The position numbers and the translations under genes were made by a program. From positions 1-64,000 of the forward strand of contig JANYLK010000048.1 of NCBI GenBank assembly GCA_025357875.1: DNA of 64,000 nt, written 5' to 3'. The notes below the pieces were generated by a model. That model saw only the letters and a program-made list of their open reading frames with translations. It was not told where the DNA came from and made no database searches. Positions 45,049 through 54,833 of this stretch are shown here, piece after piece (within the stretch, counting starts at the first letter, position 1; every line of letters begins with the position of its first letter). The stretch is from Granulicella sp. Lineage in GTDB: Bacteria > Acidobacteriota > Terriglobia > Terriglobales > Acidobacteriaceae.

Positions 45049-45076
45049 TCAAACGGATCGAAGCAAGGCCTGACAA
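45028..45076 (+). repeat. imperfect tandem duplication spanning the aldo/keto reductase stop
   Basis: Two adjacent copies of an ACGGATCGAAGCAA-type unit (45028-45052 and 45053-45076) differ by a few bases. The first copy encodes the last residues and stop of the reductase; the second lies outside the gene. Confidence 0.7.
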
Positions 45077-45084
45077 GTACGCGA

Positions 45085-46173
45085 TCAGCGTCCCAGCCTG
45101 GTGTCAAAAAAGCGCGCCATGATCTCGTCAGCTTCCGTAGTTTCGGGAAGTGAGGGATCGTTCCAGAAGGCATGCGGCAGTGCCTCGAAGACTACAAGTT
45201 GAGCATCGTTCCCCGCGCGCAGGAATGCCCGGTGCAGGATCGTAGTCCCGCTTAGAAGCAGGTCGCGGCCGCTGGTCACGAATAGCGTAGCTGGGAGACC
45301 GTGCAGATTAGCGTAAAGGATAGAAAGGGAGGGATCGGTGAGGGGAACTCCGCCGGAGTACTCATTCTTTCCGGCCAATTGTGGTTGAGGTGGATCGAGA
45401 TGTCCGGACAATCCATTCAGCGCATAGAGAGAAATCGAGTCTCCAGCTAAGGCGAAGTCGCCCATGCCGGAGAAAATACCGAGCGCTTTCGGTAGCGGAA
45501 GCCCAAGATCGCGAAGTTTTACTGCCACTTCGCCGGTAAGTATCGCACCGGCTGACGTGCCAAAGATGCCGATGTTCTCAGGTCGATACGTTTTCAGGAG
45601 TTCGCGGTAGACAGCCACAGCATCCTCCAGCGCTGCGGGAAAGGGGTGCTCCGGCGCCAGGCGGTACAGTACAGCGACGACTTTTATGCCGGAGAGATAA
45701 GCAACGGGGATCGACTCGGTCAACGAGCCCGAATCGGAGTTGAATCCCCCTCCATGCAGATTGATCAGGACGCGCTTTCTGTTCGAGGGCGGCGTACTGA
45801 CTGGAGTGATGACTCGAACCGAAACCCCAGAAATCAGAGCAAGCTCCACGCCTACGGGGTACTTCGTCCGGAACGCCTTACCTGTCCTGTTCTGCCACTC
45901 GTCTGTCCCGCGCCTGCGCTCGGCGAGAGATTCTGGTACTGCAGTGTCGGTGCTGGGTCGAGCCAGGCGTTTCTGTGCCTCTTCGCTAATCGTCTTGGGA
46001 ACAGGCACGATTCGTGTCACGAAAGCGGTTCCGTCCGCCGCGATCGTGCTTGAATCCATGTGTGCTTCAGAAGCCGGGGTTTTGGTCTGCGCGATTGCCA
46101 GCGATACCGCTGCAGTGCAGTGAGCAAAAATCGCAACCTGCAAGGCTTTGCATAACAGCGTTGTCTTGTCCAT
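45085..46173 (-). CDS. exported HSL-family alpha/beta hydrolase (esterase)
   Basis: Carboxylesterase/lipase of the hormone-sensitive-lipase group. Export signal MDKTTLLCKALQVAIFAHCT followed by LAIAQ. The oxyanion HGGG is in LINLHGGGFNSDSG, the nucleophile in GIFGTSAGAILTGE, and the acid/His near FVTSGRDLLLSG and EALPHAFWND. The ATG at 46173 has AGAGGG before it, so the upstream extension of the frame to 46305 is rejected. Length 362. Convergent with the aldo/keto reductase, divergent from the VOC gene. Substrate unknown; short-chain acyl esters are the family norm. Confidence 0.87.
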   Translation of the reverse strand: MDKTTLLCKALQVAIFAHCTAAVSLAIAQTKTPASEAHMDSSTIAADGTAFVTRIVPVPKTISEEAQKRLARPSTDTAVPESLAERRRGTDEWQNRTGKAFRTKYPVGVELALISGVSVRVITPVSTPPSNRKRVLINLHGGGFNSDSGSLTESIPVAYLSGIKVVAVLYRLAPEHPFPAALEDAVAVYRELLKTYRPENIGIFGTSAGAILTGEVAVKLRDLGLPLPKALGIFSGMGDFALAGDSISLYALNGLSGHLDPPQPQLAGKNEYSGGVPLTDPSLSILYANLHGLPATLFVTSGRDLLLSGTTILHRAFLRAGNDAQLVVFEALPHAFWNDPSLPETTEADEIMARFFDTRLGR

Positions 46174-46386
46174 GTCCCTCTTCGATGTCACGTGCATAGG
46201 CGCATACACAAGGATGAATGCAAAATTGAGCCTTAGTATACAGTTGCAACAAACTAATCCTGCGGCCAAATGTCCCACTGCTAACCAATGGCCGGAGAGG
46301 TCCATTCATGTTAGGGTTTGCGGGACGAATGTTTTTGTTTCCTGACACAATCAATATCGAGATGAGCAACCGGCGGGTAGATATCT

Positions 46387-47328
46387 ATGAGCAGTTTGAC
46401 TAAGCGTGTTTTGTGCAGCGTTGCTTCTGCGGCCTGTCTGATCTTTGGAGCCGCGATCTCATTTGGACAATCGAACCGGCCAACCATTACAGGAATTTCG
46501 CACATGTGCGTGTACGCAAGCGATCTCGCCGCGAGCGAACATTTCTATTCCCATATTCTTGGGGCAAGTAAGGGAATCGACCCGCAAAATTCTGCCGGAA
46601 CACGGTACTACTTTAGCCCATTCCAATTTGTAGAAGTGCTGCCACTTCCAGCAGACCACACGATGAGCAGGATGGCGTGTGTCGCTTACAGTACGCCCGA
46701 TGCGGTTAGCTTGCGCGCTTCTTTGCGCGGCCATGGGATAAAGAATGTCGGAGAGTTGCAGACTGGCGCCGATGGCACTCGCTGGTTCAAGACGAACGAC
46801 CCGGAAGGTAACGAGATCCAGTTCGTCCAATCCGGTCGGCTTCCTGTGCTCTCTACCGCTGCAAACCCAATCAGCACCCGCATCATTCACGTGGGCTACT
46901 TGGTCCATAGCAAGGCGTCGGAAGATCCTTTCTACCGAGAGCTTCTCGGGTTCCGTCCGTACTGGTATGGCGCGATGCAACCAGACCATGTCGACTGGGT
47001 GTCACAGCAGGTACCGAACGGGCGCGACTGGCTGGAGTACATGCTTGTTGGCGATGGATCAACAACTCCGCTAAGTCGAGTGGACGAGCGTGAACTTGGT
47101 GTCCTCAACCACTTCTCGCTTGGAGTTGCCAACATGGAAAAGGCTGTAACCACCTTGATTGGCGAAGATCGGTTGAGTCCGCGACATGACGGTCCACAAA
47201 TGGGCAAGGACGGCAAATGGCAGGCAAATTTCTATGATCCAGATGGAACCCGCGTCGAGTTGATGGAGTTCCAGCCGGTGATAAAGCCATGCTGCTCCTC
47301 GTTCACCGCTGAGAGCCCTGTCAACTGA
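46387..47328 (+). CDS. exported VOC (glyoxalase/dioxygenase-fold) protein
   Basis: Two vicinal-oxygen-chelate modules after a signal peptide (VLCSVASAACLIFGAAISFG). Module one begins ITGISHMCVYASDLAASEHFY and ends DPEGNEIQFVQ. Module two begins TRIIHVGYLVHSKASEDPFY and ends FYDPDGTRVELMEF. Each module contributes a His and a Glu consistent with one metal site (HMC/IQF and HVG/VEL). Exported VOC proteins like this occur in Acidobacteria, but the reaction is unknown. It is convergent with the LacI gene with 23 bases between them. Confidence 0.82.
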   Translation: MSSLTKRVLCSVASAACLIFGAAISFGQSNRPTITGISHMCVYASDLAASEHFYSHILGASKGIDPQNSAGTRYYFSPFQFVEVLPLPADHTMSRMACVAYSTPDAVSLRASLRGHGIKNVGELQTGADGTRWFKTNDPEGNEIQFVQSGRLPVLSTAANPISTRIIHVGYLVHSKASEDPFYRELLGFRPYWYGAMQPDHVDWVSQQVPNGRDWLEYMLVGDGSTTPLSRVDERELGVLNHFSLGVANMEKAVTTLIGEDRLSPRHDGPQMGKDGKWQANFYDPDGTRVELMEFQPVIKPCCSSFTAESPVN

Positions 47329-47351
47329 AAGCTGTCGGACACCACGCTAAA

Positions 47352-48368
47352 CTAGCTCTGTTTCGTCCCACAGGATCCCCGCACGACCAGTTCCACTGGA
47401 AGCACGATTCGCTTGGGAGAGCTATTGCCCTTGCCATCTGCGAGCCGTGCAAAAAGAGCTTCGGCAGCGGTGCGTCCCAGTAGCTCGACCGGTTGACGGA
47501 TGACGGTGATGCCCGACTGCAGCAGTTCGGCGGTCTCGAAGTCGTCGAATCCCACTAGCGCAATCTTCTGTGGGGGATAGATATTCATTTGTTGAAGGGC
47601 GTGCAGCACGTGCCGCGTGACCAGGTTGTTCGAACAGAAAAGTGCAGTCGGAGGACGTTTTCCTGCAACCAGCATGCGTATAACGGCGGCACTGGTTTCA
47701 AGCATGTCGGTAACGGTGTGCACATCCGCCTTCAATCCCGCGGCCGCCATCGCTTCGCGATAACCCTGCTGTCGGGTACGCATCGTGTAGAGGTGCGAGG
47801 CTAGGCTGACGCACACAATCCGCTTATGGCCGAGAGAGATCAGGTGTTCGGTTGCGAGTTGTCCACCCCGTCTATTTTGCACCAGTAGGCTATCGCAGCG
47901 ACTTCCTTCCAGCGGTCGATCGAGCGTCACAATCGGTAAATTGTCGAATTCGGGCGATAACAGGCGCGAAGATCCGGACGCTCGCATCGCCGGAATCACG
48001 ACGACACCTTCCACATGGCGATTCACCATCCGGCGCGCTTCTGCAAACTCGTCCTCGGGATCTTCGTTCGAGGTGGCAATCACAACCGAATAGTGATGCT
48101 GCTTGGCCACGAGGCTGACCGCATGGGCGCAATTAGCGAAGAATGGATCGAAGAGATTCGGAACCAGAATCCCTATCTGCCGCGTTCGCTGTTCGCGCAA
48201 CGAACGGGCCAGCTCATTGCGCTGATATCTGAGCTTTTCGACCACGGCGAACACCGCCCGCCGTGTCTCCTCGGTTACATGGGGATTCCCGTTCAGTACA
48301 CGAGACACGGTCATGGTGCTGACCGCCGCCGCTTTTGCGACGTCCGTCATTCTGACCCGTCGTGCCAT
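47352..48368 (-). CDS. LacI-family transcriptional regulator
   Basis: N-terminal LacI helix-turn-helix MTDVAKAAAVSTMTVSRVLNG with the minor-groove hinge helix region NELARSLREQRTRQIG, then a periplasmic-binding-protein-like sugar sensor (GILVPNLFDPFFANCA, ALVGFDDFETAELL, VIRQPVELLGRTAAE). Length 338 is typical. It probably senses a sugar and controls nearby carbohydrate genes: the sialate esterase/ROK operon upstream on the same strand, or the TonB receptor, whose promoter holds three LacI-type operators. The link is inference. CAGGAA lies upstream of the ATG. Confidence 0.93.
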   Translation of the reverse strand: MARRVRMTDVAKAAAVSTMTVSRVLNGNPHVTEETRRAVFAVVEKLRYQRNELARSLREQRTRQIGILVPNLFDPFFANCAHAVSLVAKQHHYSVVIATSNEDPEDEFAEARRMVNRHVEGVVVIPAMRASGSSRLLSPEFDNLPIVTLDRPLEGSRCDSLLVQNRRGGQLATEHLISLGHKRIVCVSLASHLYTMRTRQQGYREAMAAAGLKADVHTVTDMLETSAAVIRMLVAGKRPPTALFCSNNLVTRHVLHALQQMNIYPPQKIALVGFDDFETAELLQSGITVIRQPVELLGRTAAEALFARLADGKGNSSPKRIVLPVELVVRGSCGTKQS

Positions 48369-48410
48369 GATTCCTGTCAGCCTCCAGCTTGTGAAGATGT
48401 CCCTGTTCGA

Positions 48411-49946
48411 TCAGTGTATAGGGCTCGGCTCGGAACTGAAGGTTGAGAGTGGGAGACCTGCAGAATTGTAGAGGCTGTGGCTTATAACGCTATTCCAGCC
48501 ATAGCGAACAAAGAGCGGGTGCGGCAGACTTTTCGATGAAACTACCACCGTAGTGCCGTCAATTCGTGAATCGGCGGCCAGAAAATGGCGATCTTCGCCT
48601 GCCAGTTCAAAATCTCCGGTCGACTGGCCGTGAGAGTCCAGGCCATCAGCATGCTCGAACCAGACACGGATTGCGGCGGTACCGCTGGGCAGAAGCTCAC
48701 TTGTCGTCCGCTTGTACAAGGGGCCGGTGTAATTGATGCGCTCTCCGTAGACCATGCCTCGCGCTGCCAACGCAAGCCGTGCACCGACAGTTTGTTTGTC
48801 CGGCGGATGGACGTTATCCGCCATCCCCACGTCCAGCGAAACGGCCATCGCTGTATAAGCTACAGACAGTACGCGGCGCTGCTGCTCACGAATGAGCCCC
48901 CAATCTTCTCCGGGCGAATAAAAGCTTGAAATTTGCACGTACAAAAATGGCAGATTCCCTTGTTGGAAGTGGGTGCGCCAGTCCTCGATGAGGTCTGCAA
49001 ATAGCGTGTTATATACGGGCGCACGGTCGTGTGCGGAGTTTGTCTCACCTTGATACCAAAGAAATCCCTTGATCGTCATCGGGGTGAACGGAGCGATCAT
49101 ACCGTTGTAGAGTGCGGCAGGGCTCCACGAGGCTTGCCATGGGTGCCATGGATGTTGTGGCGCTGGTTTACCTTGAGTCTTCGCGATCTCATCCTCACGC
49201 TTCTCGGCGGCAATCGTCAGGTCAAGATCCGTTTGCAAATTAGCGAATCGTGCGCGGCTCGCGATCGCTGGAAGTAACTCGGGATGACTGCCCAGCGTGT
49301 CGAGTGATACCCAGGAGTCGGCTGGAGTTCCACCCCACGTAGAGTCAATTAAGCCTATCGGAACGCCCTGCTTCGCGCTAATCTCACGCCCGAAGAAGTA
49401 GGCGACAGCAGAGAAATTCGCCGCTGTCTCTGGGGTGCACTCCGTCCAGGAACTAGAGATGTCGTTGAGCGGGTAGTCCGAAGACTTGTGATCCGCCAGT
49501 AGTAGGCGGATACGGGGGTTTGCGGCCGCGGCAATCTCTACGGCCGCGTTCTTGACGACTGCCGTAGGAGGAAAACCCTTGAGCGGCATCTCCATGTTGG
49601 ATTGTCCAGACGCAAACCATACATCGCCGACCAGTAGGTCGCCTATGGTGGCATCTGGGCCGTCGCCACTCACCGTCAGCGTATATGGTCCGCCGGCTTC
49701 TTCCGGAGCCAGATAAAGGTTCCACTTACCCAGTGCATCAGCTCGGGCCTTGACCGTTTGTTGATGAAAATTTGCAGTGAGATGCGCCTCGGGCGACGAC
49801 CAGCCCCAGACGTGGATCGGGGCTTGGCGCTGCAAAACGGCATGGTCGCTTATCATCTTCGGAAAGCGAACCTCGGCCCCGGCCGAACAGACGCCAGCGG
49901 AGAAAATCACGAGAACTGCGGGGAGAAACGACCATCGATATTTCAA
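48411..49946 (-). CDS. sialate O-acetylesterase-like SGNH esterase
   Basis: Exported esterase removing acetyl groups from sialic acid or, in plant-biomass bacteria, from hemicellulose/pectin. Starts at TTG with AGGAGG seven bases upstream; the TTG overlaps the ROK stop by four bases, so translation is coupled. Signal region KYRWSFLPAVLVIFSAGVC. The nucleophile block is VWFASGQSNMEMPLKGF, then PIGLIDSTWGGTPADSW, FLWYQGETNSAHDR and the late Asp/His motif DNVHPPDKQTVG. The open frame extends to 50171 through the ROK gene, which I reject as start. Length 511. Confidence 0.9.
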   Translation of the reverse strand: MKYRWSFLPAVLVIFSAGVCSAGAEVRFPKMISDHAVLQRQAPIHVWGWSSPEAHLTANFHQQTVKARADALGKWNLYLAPEEAGGPYTLTVSGDGPDATIGDLLVGDVWFASGQSNMEMPLKGFPPTAVVKNAAVEIAAAANPRIRLLLADHKSSDYPLNDISSSWTECTPETAANFSAVAYFFGREISAKQGVPIGLIDSTWGGTPADSWVSLDTLGSHPELLPAIASRARFANLQTDLDLTIAAEKREDEIAKTQGKPAPQHPWHPWQASWSPAALYNGMIAPFTPMTIKGFLWYQGETNSAHDRAPVYNTLFADLIEDWRTHFQQGNLPFLYVQISSFYSPGEDWGLIREQQRRVLSVAYTAMAVSLDVGMADNVHPPDKQTVGARLALAARGMVYGERINYTGPLYKRTTSELLPSGTAAIRVWFEHADGLDSHGQSTGDFELAGEDRHFLAADSRIDGTTVVVSSKSLPHPLFVRYGWNSVISHSLYNSAGLPLSTFSSEPSPIH

Positions 49947-51004
49947 TTTGCAACCTCCTGAGCGGTGTGCGAAAGCAGAGTCGGTTCTACTAAACCGTGA
50001 AGGTGTGGCAACAGGGCGCCACCGAGAAGACCCGCCGATGGGCCCAGCACCGCCTGACAAATAAACGTGTGGCCATGCCCGATCTCCAGTCTTTGCGAGG
50101 GGGCCATCAAGCGATACACCAGACTGTGATCGAGCACAGACGTGAACATGCTGTCCACAAACAGCGGCCACGCGGTCGCAACGCCTCCTCCAACGACAAT
50201 CAGCGGAAGGTCCAGCGTACTGATGAGGTTTGCGATCCCTATGCCCAGGTATGTTCCCAGTTGATCGAATGCAAGCTGCGCGCTGCGATCGCCTGCCTGG
50301 GCGAGTTGCGCGGCCTGGAGGGGAGTAAACTCATTTTTTCCGCCGGTAAGTTTGCGTAGCTCCTCGGTCTCATGGGTGGCTGCAACCGCCCTTGCCAGTC
50401 GTATGAGGCCGTTGGCTGAAGCGTACATTTCCAGGCAGCCGCAACTGCCGCAACTGCAAAGAAGACCTTCCGGAATTATGGTGGAGTGGCCGACCTCTCC
50501 TGCCATCCCAAACATTCCTTGCCAAACTTCCCCGTTTAGGATGAGACCGCTGCCAACGCCAGTGCCGATGGTAAGCATCGCCATCGACAAGAGACCCGTA
50601 GTTTTGCCAGCACCCAATTTCCACTCAGCGATTGCAGCGGCATTTGCATCCGACTCGAGGATGACCGGCAGGCCCGTCGCTTCAATTAGCGCATCCCAAA
50701 GCGGAAAACCATCCCAGCCCGGGAAATTTGCTAACAGGCCAAGAACGCCGGTGCGCAGATTGATGGGACCAGGACTGCCGATTCCTATCCCTAAAGGCAC
50801 GTAAGTTTTGCCCTCCCCGGCGGGGCAGTTCAGTAGCGAGAGAACGGATTCGACCATGTCGCCGACTACCGCTTCCGGCCCCGCCGCCACCCGTGTCGGC
50901 AACGTGCGATTGCCTAACATTTTCATCTCGATGTCGAGAATTCCGACACGAGTCGTTGTGCCTCCAAGATCGATTCTGACGGTGACTAAGTTTGCCCGTG
51001 ACAT
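49943..51004 (-). CDS. ROK-family sugar kinase
   Basis: Cytoplasmic ROK protein, most likely a glucokinase- or N-acetylmannosamine/fructokinase-like enzyme; no helix-turn-helix precedes it, so it is not an NagC-type repressor. ATP motif RIDLGGTTTRVGI at the N-terminus. Substrate motif GMAGEVGHSTIIPEG and zinc cluster CSCGSCGCLEMYAS are intact. LIVVGGGVATAWPLF follows. GGGGGAG precedes the ATG. Coupled to the sialate esterase and upstream of the LacI gene: a short sugar-catabolic operon. The phosphorylated sugar is not determined. Confidence 0.9.
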   Translation of the reverse strand: MSRANLVTVRIDLGGTTTRVGILDIEMKMLGNRTLPTRVAAGPEAVVGDMVESVLSLLNCPAGEGKTYVPLGIGIGSPGPINLRTGVLGLLANFPGWDGFPLWDALIEATGLPVILESDANAAAIAEWKLGAGKTTGLLSMAMLTIGTGVGSGLILNGEVWQGMFGMAGEVGHSTIIPEGLLCSCGSCGCLEMYASANGLIRLARAVAATHETEELRKLTGGKNEFTPLQAAQLAQAGDRSAQLAFDQLGTYLGIGIANLISTLDLPLIVVGGGVATAWPLFVDSMFTSVLDHSLVYRLMAPSQRLEIGHGHTFICQAVLGPSAGLLGGALLPHLHGLVEPTLLSHTAQEVAN

Positions 51005-51008
51005 TAGT

Positions 51009-51245
51009 TCACTCCCCCCGCTCTAGGTCTTTGCTGTTGGAAGCCCGGAATGCGGCTTCGCCGAAAGTGTCGCGGAGGCTGATGACCTTCCTATAGCGCT
51101 CAAGTTTAGCGCGCGGAGTGGATCCCGTATCGATAAAAGCATCGTGAACGGCGTTGGCGGAAGTGGTTACACGTTGAGAAGACGCGGCCTGAGCGGGGAC
51201 ATCTCCAGCGGCTGGAAAAAGCAGCGAAATAGCGACACAAGTCAG
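51009..51245 (-). pseudogene. possible remnant of a small exported protein upstream of the ROK gene
   Basis: A reading frame ending at TGA (51009-51011), five bases upstream of the ROK ATG, encodes a signal-peptide-like LTCVAISLLFPAAGDVPAQA and then about 55 soluble residues (VHDAFIDTGSTPRAKLERY and FGEAAFRASNSKDLERGE). No ATG/GTG/TTG begins the frame; it is open back to a TAA at 51315 and only a CTG at 51245 could serve as start. It may be a gene truncated or frameshifted at its 5' end. An overlapping 100-residue frame (51106-51408) looks less protein-like. Confidence 0.3.
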
Positions 51246-51376
51246 GCGACAATCCCTCGAAGAACCTGGTTGAAAATAATCTGAAATCGATGAAAATTGA
51301 CTTTGCGAACGATATTACGACTTTTCTGAAATAGGCATCCCCCAATCCGCGGATCATTGAAATCGAGGGATGCGGA

Positions 51377-54300
51377 CTACTCGACCGGCTTCCAGTGATA
51401 ACTCGCAACTACTTTCCCATCCAGTCCCACCATTCCGATTGAGCCTCGACCGGGCTCCATCACTGTCGAGAATGTCTTTTTGCTGCGCCTATCTTCAAAG
51501 CTAACGGTCTTTCGTTCCGTCTCCGATGTCAACACGTAGAGAGTGGCACCCTTGTATTCCGTGGGACACACCAGTATCCCCGGTTCGTTCCTTCCGCTTA
51601 CCACCTGCGCGGCAACGCCGCTCTTGCGCATGGCATAGGAATACACGCGGCCCACTCCTTCGAGGTTCCCACTCAACTACAACGGCAACGCCGCAAACAA
51701 AATCCGCCCCGATCCCAGAGAAATTTCCTTCCACTGTTCGTCGTCAGAGAATGCAGCTCGCATCAGCATCGTTGTCTTATTCCCAGAGTACGAGAACATA
51801 TCCTCGCCTCCCGGCCAGTTCATCTGCTCCTCGCGCAAGTCGAGCGCCACGGTCTGATAATTCAATCCAAGCAATTTGGCTCGATCCGTCCCATGCAGAT
51901 GCGCATCCGCATCAAAAGGCCCGGTGACAAGCAAAGTCGTGCCTGCACGCACTCTCACCGCAATGGCTGTCCACACACTCTCGCTCAACCCCATCGGCGA
52001 CGGCAGCAGAATCAGTTTTGGCGTCCCCAGTCGTTCGATCTGATACTCCCCCACCACGTAAGCGGAGCCATGCGCCTGCTGATATAGCGCTCGCACCGCA
52101 TTCTCCTGTGCTTGCAACGCCATCGTGTTCAGCGCCGACATCTGCAGCGATTGCGGAAGCACGATCGCAATCTCCGGAAGCTCAAATTCCTGCGCATGAG
52201 GGGCCGCCGCCTCGGCAAACGCGCCTAGATCACGCATCATGCCTTGCCACAGCTTCGCCGACCCATCGCTCCGCAGCATTCCAAAATCTACTTCCCACGC
52301 CCAATCCCATTGCATTGCACCGGTTGACCCCGCGCGAATCCGAGCGCCCACTCACGTTCCATCAAGCCCAGGCCGGTCAACTCGTCATACCGCCAGTCCC
52401 CATCCGCGGCCCACGCTGGCTGATACCCCGTCTCCCCGTAATATTCGGCATTCCCACAACCTTGGCTGCCACCGAATCCCACAGCAGCGAATCATCTTCC
52501 CAGTAGGTATGTTTGGTCGTGAAGGACAAGCCTGCATCCGCATAAAATTGATTTAGCACGCGGTTGGTAACACCCCCTCGTCCTGTCCTACGTCAATCAA
52601 TTGCGTGCTCCCGGCATTACGAATTGCTGGCACCATCGTCTGCACCCACTCGCGAAACATCTGCTGAGAGAATAAGTTATAGTCCAGCGCTCGCACCTGA
52701 CGCGGATTGCCATAGCGGCCATAATTCAGGTCGCCAGCTTGAGGAATGGCAATCGAATCGAACGTTTCCAGTTCCTCCGGCGTCCGACCACGCATCTGCC
52801 AGGATGGTCAGTTGGCCATAGCGCTCGCGCAGCCACTTATGCCAGGCTGCGATCTCGGATGGATCGTTATTGGGGTAATTTCCTTTGAAGACGTTCCGGG
52901 GATTCGAAAAGCTAGGTTCATTGACCAGATCCCAACTGAGAAACGGCACCGAACGAAAGCGACTGACAGTCGACCGGATATACGATTGCTCATGCCTAAG
53001 CATCTCAGAATCAAGAAAGGGATTTTGTGCGGGGTTCAATGTGTCATCTTGTCGTGGATTACCTACCTTGGGCGCAAAGGCATAAAACGTGAAGTTCACT
53101 GCAATCCCATGGCGCTGAGCCGACAGTAGAAACGCCTCTAGGTTCCTCAAAAAACGTTCGTTCACGGCACCTAGATCGCCATCGACAAACCGTGCATTCG
53201 GCATCCACACGCCGGTACGGATGAAACTCACTCCGTTGGCGTGCATTTGGACAAAATCATGCTCCCAACCCGCCGCATTCCTCGGACCAGAGAAATCCCA
53301 CCCATTTTCTTCCGTCCCAAAAACATTTGTCCCGACCGGCATGAATGGTTTGCCGTCGCGCGTCAGGATATTTGCTTGCACCCCAAGCTTCTGTCCAGTA
53401 AGGAGCATATCTGCCGGCGAAACCCAAAAGCCATTCCTGTAAAACTCCCTCACGTGTCTTTGTTCGCTCCATGTCGCTGCAACCTCATAGAATCCCGCCG
53501 CAAGCGCTGTGTGGAATTGCACTGAAATCGTATCGCCTCCATCTGCCTGGACCGGAAGATTCATCGTCTCGAGACTCTTCCCTCCAGACATCAATTGAAC
53601 CTTTACCTCGCCGGCAGCCTCCCCACGCAGAGGGCGCAGATGAATGGAGATGACGGGAATCTCACCCGGCCGCACCGTCGCAAACAGTGTCTCCACCGAA
53701 AAGGTCGCCGGCGCCTGCCGCCCAAAGTCCGCAGCCCGGCGAATCAGCGCAGTCGCATCGGCGGTCCTCCAATACCCATTCGCAGGCTCGAAGTCCAAGG
53801 CAACAAACGCCCGAGCGCGCCTCCATAACGACTGCCGAAGATCACCGGCGCGGCGACTAACTGCGAATTTGGAGTGGCCATGTAGCCTAAGCCGTCCAGC
53901 AGCCCCTCCACAGCAAAAAATCGTTTCGCCTGAACGCGAATCTGCGGTCCTTCCGCATACCCCTGTTTCCATGTAAACCTGGCATCATTCGGGACTGGAA
54001 TTTCATACGTGTGCCGGAGCCCCAGGCGCTCGCGTATCTATCCTGCGGTCTGCCAGCGATGTAATTTCCCTGCTTCAAACTGACCGGAACCCGCAGCGGC
54101 TGCCCGCCCAAAATAAGCAGGTTACCTCCATGGCTTAGATAGGCTTGAATGCTCTTCCAGTCATCCGCTGGGACCGCCGACCCATACGGGAGCACCAGCA
54201 GATCTGCATTCGCGAGTGTCTCCGGATCGTTCAGTTGTGATCCATCCGCGAATACGATGTTCGGCCCGCCCAGAGCGGAAGACAGTGTCTCCCGATCGAT

Positions 54301-54423
54301 AGGCTGACTTGCGATAGTGGGGAAGCCCACTTGCCAGAAGACGACAGTCCTCCCTTGGTCCTGCGCCAAACCAGTAGATGAAATGCTGAGGAGAACCAAC
54401 GCCCGCATTGCAAAATGTCTCAT
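51377..54423 (-). pseudogene. secreted glycoside hydrolase (beta-galactosidase/cellulase-like TIM barrel), multiply frameshifted
   Basis: Reading fragments in order, an intact gene would give about 1010 residues. It begins with a signal peptide (RALVLLSISSTGLAQDQ) after GGAGA. Next is a GATase/ThuA-like N-terminal region (ADLLVLPYGSAVPADDW, LSHGGNLLILGG) and a beta domain. The TIM barrel carries FMPVGTNVFGTEENGWD, FLSWDLVNEPSF (acid/base Glu) and HTYWEDDSLLWDS. A beta-rich C-terminus ends VASYHWKPVE. Breaks: frameshifts near 54030, 53835, 52800, 52575, 52435 and 52345, plus an in-frame TAG at 51677-51679. Four of the six shifts fit loss of one G from a G-run. The TIM barrel resembles GH5/GH42-like enzymes; exact family is uncertain. 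Confidence 0.85.
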
Positions 54424-54501
54424 TCGTCTCCAGGTTGCTGCTTGAAAGAGGCTCTAGTTGTTATTGGTAAGCACTACCTGCAGAATTTTGGGTACGCGGA
54501 A

Positions 54502-54515
54502 TGATATCGCTATCG
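54502..54515 (+). promoter_or_regulatory. degenerate LacI-type operator
   Basis: TGATATCGCTATCG fits the LacI/CcpA-type pattern TG-NN-A-N-CG-N-T-NN-CA except for the last base, and shares its left half with the reverse complement of the three exact boxes. It lies about 80 bases upstream of the degraded hydrolase start. Confidence 0.35.
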
Positions 54516-54772
54516 AATGCCGTTTCGATTAGTGGGAAGACGCTTCGACGAAGCCCGCACATTGGAATTTCCAGGCGAATGCGGCGAGGCGTTTTCAAAA
54601 TGTATAAGTGGCGTCGTCAGGATGCAGCCAATCGCCACGTGAGTCACGTACTTCAAGCTAATTTTTTGCCTCCCAAATTTTTTTGCTTGACGAGATTGCT
54701 TGCTGCCCTCCATAATACTTTCGCTAATCCAAGTGCAAGAACAAGGTTTTCGCAATTTTCAGATTTGCAATT

Positions 54773-54786
54773 TGTGATCGATATCA
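54773..54786 (+). promoter_or_regulatory. LacI-type operator, copy 1
   Basis: TGTGATCGATATCA, a 14-mer with central CG and TG...CA ends, matching the LacI/CcpA consensus TG-NN-A-N-CG-N-T-NN-CA. First of three identical copies upstream of the TonB receptor. Confidence 0.65.
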
Positions 54787-54793
54787 TCGTGCA

Positions 54794-54807
54794 TGTGATC
54801 GATATCA
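54794..54807 (+). promoter_or_regulatory. LacI-type operator, copy 2
   Basis: Identical 14-mer, 21 bases after copy 1 start to start (two helical turns, same DNA face). Confidence 0.65.
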
Positions 54808-54833
54808 GAAAACAAATTTTGTCGCCCAAAACA

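Noticed and set aside
49947-50171. N-terminal extension of the sialate esterase frame
   Set aside because: It lies wholly inside the ROK gene in another frame; AGGAGG and a TTG at 49946 give a signal peptide at once.
51106-51408. 100-codon minus-strand frame upstream of the ROK gene
   Set aside because: Cys/Arg/Phe-rich translation without signal or family; the overlapping frame ending at 51009 looks more protein-like.
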